Shown here in pieces: positions 6,830 to 10,458 of a stretch of DNA of 10,458 bases. Position numbers and translations under genes: made by a program. Source of the stretch: an uncultured Saprospiraceae bacterium (GTDB taxonomy: Bacteria; Bacteroidota; Bacteroidia; Chitinophagales; Saprospiraceae); NCBI GenBank assembly GCA_937969485.1, contig CALBVQ010000023.1, forward strand, positions 1-10,458, written 5' to 3'. The notes under the pieces were generated by a model. It saw nothing but the letters and a program-made list of their open reading frames with translations, did not search any database and was not told the DNA's origin. Each line of letters opens with the position of its first letter. Position 1 is the stretch's first letter.

Positions 6830-8430
6830 TATTCACCTAACGTTTTGTTGTCTAGCTCCACTAATTGCTCAATTTTCTCAAACATGAGAAAATGCTGTGG
6901 ATGCGATTTTAGTTGATCTTCAATCCATAATTCCATTTCGGAACGGGAGGAAAATCTGCTAACTGGTACGATAACTAGCCCATCTTGCGCTATGGCGTCA
7001 GCGTTATCATAAAAGTTAATTCCCAACCGATAAAGATCTCCTACGAGTTCTTCACAATTGACTGCATCAATACATAATATATAGTCGAAATTATTTTTAT
7101 GTAAATAACTAATAATAAATTTCTTATCTAACGTCTCTAGCTGTTTCATAGAGATCTTTAATACTCTCTTCCCGTAGAATCTCTTTTGACTTCCGTCAAA
7201 AATAATCTCTGAGATAAACGGTAAGAGTGATGGTAATTTTGCTTTATTATAAATTCTTAGTAGACTAAGATAAATAAGCTGCTTCAACTCTACTAGTTCA
7301 TAAGTAACATTCAAAATTTCCAAATCGTATGACCAATTCTTAACTGAATTAGCTCGAAGAGTAGAAACATTCTGCACTGCACTCTCCACTCTTCTCTTTT
7401 CGTATAGCTTCTCTAGTTTGAATTGAAAGTTAGAGTATTGGCGAAGCTTGGTATTGTAATCAAGAATAAGATTTATCAATTCTTTGTTGTGATTAAATTT
7501 CACATCCTCAAATCTAGCTTCTTCAACGTTCTCTCTGAGAGCAAGTAACTTATCAGCTTGCTTAGAGCGGAAATGAAGCGGAGTCTGGTAACGCACACCT
7601 AAGCTACTATACATTCCAGGTTCTATTGCAGCATCAGCTAAAGTTGGTCTAGAATGCACGTTGACATAAAAAGACAACCTACGTTGATTTTCAAGGGCAA
7701 TGTTTTGTTTTACGTTTTCTTTTTTAAGTGCTAAGATTTCATTCATATAGGAATATGGATCAAAGCTTAAAAGTGAATCTGTGTGAAATTTCATTATAGG
7801 CAACTCTGCTGCATTAAGAGCAGGCAATGATGCCACATCTACAAGTTGCTCAAAAAGATTATCGACCTGTGTCATAGACATCAAAAGCAAGTCGCATTCT
7901 TCATTCAAGCCTTTCAGATAAAGGATTTCGTCGTAGGAAAGTTCATGATTATAGTACAGCTCGAAATTTTTGTTAATGAGTGAGGTAAGTAAAAATTTCT
8001 TTTGGTCGAGAACCTTTCGTTTCTCTTTGTTAAAGCTATAAATCATGTAATTATACACATAGGCATAATTTCGCTCTTGCTCTTGTAATTTTAATTCAGT
8101 TTTTTTGATTTCCTTGGTATTCTGAGTGATTACAACTCTTTTTCGTCGCTCGTAAATACCGTCTTGAAATAGATTGAACTGTACGCCTGCATTCATTCTC
8201 CAAGCGCTGCCATTTTCTAGCTCCGCAAAATCATTTTTAGTGACAGAACTATTAAATCGGAGTCCCTTATCTCTATTTAAAAAAGCGACTTCAGCATCAA
8301 GTGCTTCCAACTCCGCTAAGTTCACGTCAGAAAAACTGTGTGAAAGAAGCCGATCTACGTCGAGAATAGCCTGACCATTAATAACATTGATACACAATGT
8401 GAATAGGAGTAAAAAAAATAGCTTATCCAT
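6829..8430 (-). CDS. TolC-like outer membrane protein with C-terminal alpha/beta extension
   Basis: Starting at ATG 8430 gives 533 residues with a clear signal peptide (about 1-20, MDKLFFLLLFTLCINVINGQ). The frame is open to 8472, but that start would place 14 unsuitable residues before the signal. Two repeats each show an amphipathic outer-membrane strand pair followed by long helices: MNAGVQFNLFQDG (about 80-91) and LGVRYQTPLHFRSKQ (about 277-291), the pattern of the TolC/outer membrane efflux family. Helices end near 397. Residues about 404-533 are extra: alternating strands and helices (VLKIS, FDYILCIDAV, GLVIVPVSRF, then WIEDQLKSH), probably a separate periplasmic domain I cannot identify. 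It is the first gene of the operon and likely supplies the outer-membrane channel for the product of the downstream synthase. Identity between repeats is low, so the family call rests on pattern and neighbourhood. Confidence 0.82.
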   Translation of the reverse strand: MDKLFFLLLFTLCINVINGQAILDVDRLLSHSFSDVNLAELEALDAEVAFLNRDKGLRFNSSVTKNDFAELENGSAWRMNAGVQFNLFQDGIYERRKRVVITQNTKEIKKTELKLQEQERNYAYVYNYMIYSFNKEKRKVLDQKKFLLTSLINKNFELYYNHELSYDEILYLKGLNEECDLLLMSMTQVDNLFEQLVDVASLPALNAAELPIMKFHTDSLLSFDPYSYMNEILALKKENVKQNIALENQRRLSFYVNVHSRPTLADAAIEPGMYSSLGVRYQTPLHFRSKQADKLLALRENVEEARFEDVKFNHNKELINLILDYNTKLRQYSNFQFKLEKLYEKRRVESAVQNVSTLRANSVKNWSYDLEILNVTYELVELKQLIYLSLLRIYNKAKLPSLLPFISEIIFDGSQKRFYGKRVLKISMKQLETLDKKFIISYLHKNNFDYILCIDAVNCEELVGDLYRLGINFYDNADAIAQDGLVIVPVSRFSSRSEMELWIEDQLKSHPQHFLMFEKIEQLVELDNKTLGE

Positions 8431-8454
8431 CGGTTTATAATTATAGTATCTAAC

Positions 8455-8462
8455 CAAATGCA
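8455..8462 (-). promoter_or_regulatory. Near-consensus -7 element (TGCATTTG) close to the TolC-like gene
   Basis: TGCATTTG departs from TAnnTTTG at one base and ends 25 bases before ATG 8430, the same spacing as the yidC promoter. A 6-base inverted repeat (8459-8464 with 8474-8479) overlaps it. A -33 element is not evident. It competes with the better-matching site at 8564-8571. Confidence 0.25.
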
Positions 8463-8501
8463 ACGAAATCAATGTTGCACTTAATATTTTTATAACTGCA
8501 T

Positions 8502-8526
8502 ATTAGACCTTTTGGGAAAGCCTAAT
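8502..8526 (-). repeat. Hairpin in the probable leader of the polysaccharide operon
   Basis: Arms 8502-8506 and 8522-8526 pair perfectly, and an inner 4-base stem closes a 4-base loop after a small internal loop. If the operon starts at the 8564-8571 element, this hairpin lies in a leader of about 128 bases. No known riboswitch is recognised. Confidence 0.4.
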
Positions 8527-8563
8527 CGCATGGCGCCTATTATTAACTATGATGATGTGACTT

Positions 8564-8571
8564 CAAATATA
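8564..8571 (-). promoter_or_regulatory. Candidate promoter of the polysaccharide operon (TATATTTG with TTG upstream)
   Basis: The minus strand reads TATATTTG, an exact -7 match, and has TTG at 8592-8594, 20 bases upstream, in the position of the -33 element. This is the best two-part promoter match before the TolC-like gene. Transcription would begin near 8558, giving a leader of about 128 bases. Confidence 0.5.
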
Positions 8572-8816
8572 GTACATATTACTCAAGTTAACAATATATA
8601 AAACGCTTAAATTCAGTAAGCAAGGAAGAAATAACACCATGTACCACATTATTCTACTAACAATTTGCTTCAATCACTATCTAATAACTAGCTGTATATC
8701 AACCCCGTATCTATAGACACAAACTTTAATGCCAACCACTATCCCCACCGATTTTTTTTTCAAAAATAATCTTTAGAAATTACTCACATACCCTGTAATT
8801 AATGCCTTTCTTTACA

Positions 8817-8832
8817 TTTGGCGAAAGCCAAA
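8817..8832. repeat. Six-base-pair hairpin with GAAA loop
   Basis: TTTGGC, GAAA, GCCAAA forms a perfect stem with a GNRA-type tetraloop when read on the plus strand. Its left arm overlaps the end of a TACATTTG element (8813-8820, plus). No T-run follows on either strand, so it is not a terminator. It could be an operator or the foot of a leader RNA. Confidence 0.4.
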
Positions 8833-8910
8833 ACCATAAAAAATCCACCTCGTGATCTATCTAAAAGCAGAATGATTGCTAAAAAAACTAGGCGGAAAGA
8901 GACATGACCA

Positions 8911-8935
8911 ATCAGTATCCTATTTTTGTACTGAT
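8911..8935 (+). promoter_or_regulatory. Candidate promoter and operator: TATTTTTG enclosed by a 7-base dyad
   Basis: ATCAGTA (8911-8917) and TACTGAT (8929-8935) are perfect inverted repeats, and the 11 bases between them contain TATTTTTG (8921-8928), an exact plus-strand -7 match. A dimeric regulator bound to the arms would cover the promoter. Transcription from it would give the coiled-coil gene a leader of about 115 bases. No -33 element is visible. Confidence 0.35.
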
Positions 8936-9049
8936 CTTAGAGCCGAGAAAACGATTATGTATTAAATTCTTATTAATTTATCCACATATTTCGCCAATCT
9001 GTATAATCGCTGTTGTTTGTTTGATTAGTAAATTATATTTTGGTGACTT

Positions 9050-9604
9050 ATGGCGACAATTGATTTAAAGAAAATATTTGAGATTCCAGAAGAGCTGGAT
9101 AGAAAATCCACTGATGCACTAGTTCGAGCTATCAAAGAAAATTATAGTAAAGAGTTTGATTACATAAAGTTTGTGCATTCAGTGAACACTATGACTGCGA
9201 TGGACATTGATGAAGAGACCGCATTCAAGTCTGCGTTCACTACTGCAAAGACGATGGGATTTACTAAAGAGAAGTTCAGGAACTCCTTAAGAGAATATGC
9301 AGTTGTACTGAAGAATCAACGCGAGAACTTTGCGGATGCATTGAAGCGGAACAGAACTGAAAAGTTAACTGATGCGGATAAGAAGAACGATTCGCTGGAA
9401 AAGAAGCTAAAAGATAACCTTGCGAAGATCGAAAAATTGAAGGCAGAAAATGCTGTAATTAAAGAAAGATTAGCGACTGCAGACGAAACAATAAAAAAGG
9501 AGAGAGAAAAATTAGAAACTATTACTAAGAACTTTGTAAGTTCGTACGAGCATTTCGAGGCGAAGCTTCAAAATGATCTTGATAAATTTGAAAAATATAC
9601 ATAA
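9050..9604 (+). CDS. Soluble coiled-coil protein of unknown function
   Basis: I do not recognise a named family. The 184-residue product has no signal peptide or membrane helix and should be cytosolic. Residues about 1-100 form a compact mainly helical region (IFEIPEELDRKS, FDYIKFVHSVNTM, then MGFTKEKFRNSLREYAVVL). Residues about 103-165 are a highly charged heptad-like coiled coil rich in Lys and Glu (KKLKDNLAKIEKLKAENAVI). A short acidic and basic tail follows. GGTGA stands 3 bases before the ATG, a partial Shine-Dalgarno. An imperfect TA(n)TTTTG at 9034-9042 so close to the start would imply a nearly leaderless message. The next gene begins 9 bases downstream and also encodes a long helical protein, so the two probably work together, perhaps as a cytosolic partner of a membrane-anchored coiled coil. 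Confidence 0.8.
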   Translation: MATIDLKKIFEIPEELDRKSTDALVRAIKENYSKEFDYIKFVHSVNTMTAMDIDEETAFKSAFTTAKTMGFTKEKFRNSLREYAVVLKNQRENFADALKRNRTEKLTDADKKNDSLEKKLKDNLAKIEKLKAENAVIKERLATADETIKKEREKLETITKNFVSSYEHFEAKLQNDLDKFEKYT

Positions 9605-9613
9605 ACTAACAAT

Positions 9614-10458
9614 ATGGCAGGTAGTAATCCGCTTGAAGGAGACACATTTAAACCAAAAAGTTTTTGGAAGAAACCAGAAGGAAAGACTGGTGCGTTATTT
9701 CTTATCCTAGCAGCTTTAGCTGGTGGTTATTTAGTAGTTACAGCAGGTGCAGCAATAATGGGGTTTTTAGCAACAACGCTAGGAATTGTTATTACGGTCT
9801 TAGCTCTATTAGCAATCGTTTATGTTGCGGTTGACCCTAAAGCTCGTGCAGTCGTTAGCTACATGTATAAGACTTTTATGAGAAAGCTTACGAGTATTTT
9901 CATAACAATTGATCCTATAGGAATTCTTAAAAATTACATCAGCGATCTTGAGGACAACCTTAAGAAGATGAGTAAGCAGATAGGAAGCTTGAGAGGTCAA
10001 ATGAGAAAACTGAAGGACCTTATCGCTTCGAACAGTGACGAAATCAAGCAAAATTTAGCGATCGCAAAAGCAGCTAAGAATCAAGGTAATTCTCAAGCGC
10101 TTGCGCTAAATACTCGTAAAGCTGCAAGACTTCAAGAAAGTAATAAGAAATATGCTGTTTTACACAAGCGTATGGGAATTTTACACAAAGTTCTGACTAA
10201 GATGTATTCTAGTTCTGAAATCTTGCTCGAAGACACGAAGGATCAAGTGAAAGTAAAAGAAATAGAATATAAAGCAATCAAGACTTCTCACTCAGCCATG
10301 AAAGGAGCGATGAGCATCATCAGTGGCGATACTGACCGAAGAGCAATGTTTGATCAAGCAATGGAACACATTGCTGATGACGTCGCGAACAAGGTTGGTG
10401 AAATGGAACAATTCATGGATATGTCTTCTTCATTTATGGACTCGATTGATTTGCAGAG
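9614..10458 (+). CDS. Two-helix membrane protein with PspA/ESCRT-III-like helical body (incomplete)
   Basis: The frame is open from ATG 9614 to the window edge: 281 residues, C-terminus missing. A short hydrophilic N-terminus is followed by two hydrophobic segments (about 26-45 and 50-73) forming a membrane hairpin, then an all-helical body from about 88 onward. The body starts IDPIGILKNYISDLEDNLKK (99-118) and continues through long helices with an Ala-rich stretch (about 145-175) and a final seen segment, MEHIADDVANKVGEMEQFMD. The order of a DP-type start, a helical hairpin, an Ala/Lys-rich stretch and an acidic later helix resembles PspA/IM30, but PspA normally has no membrane hairpin. XpaC-like proteins, which have membrane helices followed by a coiled coil and often neighbour TelA, are an alternative. 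It follows the coiled-coil gene by 9 bases in the same operon. Function is inferred only: membrane upkeep or stress. Confidence 0.8.
   Translation, partial: MAGSNPLEGDTFKPKSFWKKPEGKTGALFLILAALAGGYLVVTAGAAIMGFLATTLGIVITVLALLAIVYVAVDPKARAVVSYMYKTFMRKLTSIFITIDPIGILKNYISDLEDNLKKMSKQIGSLRGQMRKLKDLIASNSDEIKQNLAIAKAAKNQGNSQALALNTRKAARLQESNKKYAVLHKRMGILHKVLTKMYSSSEILLEDTKDQVKVKEIEYKAIKTSHSAMKGAMSIISGDTDRRAMFDQAMEHIADDVANKVGEMEQFMDMSSSFMDSIDLQ

Larger units (their letters stand above)
8431..9049. other. 619-base intergenic region between divergent operons
   Basis: No gene is supported here. The stretch is very AT-rich with a run of nine T (8752-8760). It holds several promoter-like TAnnTTTG matches (8564-8571 minus, 8813-8820 plus, 8921-8928 plus), four inverted repeats (8459-8479, 8502-8526, 8817-8832, 8911-8935) and one TTATCCACA. 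In DNA this AT-rich the -7 motif occurs by chance roughly once in 1.5 kb per strand, so not every match can be real. Two small open frames (8530-8601 and 8639-8716) have no support. Confidence 0.7.

Noticed and set aside
8431..8472. Upstream extension of the TolC-like gene
   Set aside because: It would bury the signal peptide behind 14 residues; ATG 8430 gives a standard signal peptide.
8530..8601. 23-codon open frame on the plus strand
   Set aside because: No hydrophobic or conserved pattern and it lies over the candidate minus-strand operon promoter; probably chance.
8639..8716. 25-codon open frame with a hydrophobic start and a lipobox-like LITSC
   Set aside because: It ends five residues after the cysteine, has no upstream signals, and is too short to separate from chance.
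8752..8760. Run of nine T, considered as a terminator tail
   Set aside because: No stable stem precedes it on either strand.
8978..8986. TTATCCACA, identical to the classical DnaA box
   Set aside because: Only one copy was found and no cluster of related boxes or replication gene is nearby, so an origin is not supported; a single match is expected by chance in AT-rich DNA.
9809..10051. 80-codon minus-strand open frame
   Set aside because: It lies wholly inside the plus-strand membrane-hairpin gene and shows no domain-like pattern.

Overview
The window looks like chromosomal DNA from a member of the Bacteroidota, probably Cytophagales-like. Three things point there. The coding density is high and the bases are AT-rich. 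Start codons mostly lack strong Shine-Dalgarno sequences. Several intergenic sites match the Bacteroidota -7 promoter element TAnnTTTG, the clearest lying 25 bases before the yidC start. No tRNA, rRNA, insertion sequence, integrase or CRISPR array is visible.

Layout, left to right. Positions 1-175 hold a candidate structured RNA on the minus strand, with nested stems and a TATATTTG element just upstream; it may run past the window edge. A strong intrinsic terminator (251-281) follows yidC, the membrane protein insertase (306-2180, minus). A TruC-type tRNA pseudouridine synthase (2427-3086, plus) diverges from yidC; its conserved first strand extends upstream of the first ATG. It converges, with only six bases between, on a tightly packed four-gene minus-strand operon (8430 to 3093).

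In transcription order the operon encodes a TolC-like outer membrane protein with a C-terminal alpha/beta extension, an HlyD-like periplasmic adaptor, a cytosolic protein with many zinc-ribbon cysteines (TackOD1-like) flanked by a receiver-like region and a decayed GGDEF-like region, and a membrane-embedded family 2 glycosyltransferase. Gene junctions are 1-base overlap, 4-base overlap and 3-base gap. The set reads as a synthase-dependent exopolysaccharide machine: the glycosyltransferase polymerises and probably translocates a glycan, the adaptor and TolC-like protein carry it across the envelope, and the zinc-ribbon protein is a plausible cytosolic regulator. No ABC or RND pump is present in this operon.

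A 619-base non-coding region (8431-9049) with several dyad symmetries and promoter-like elements separates this operon from a plus-strand pair: a 184-residue soluble coiled-coil protein (9050-9604) and, 9 bases later, a protein with two N-terminal membrane helices and a long helical body that resembles PspA/ESCRT-III-like proteins (9614 to the window end, incomplete). This pair may be an envelope-maintenance module, but neither gene is firmly identified.
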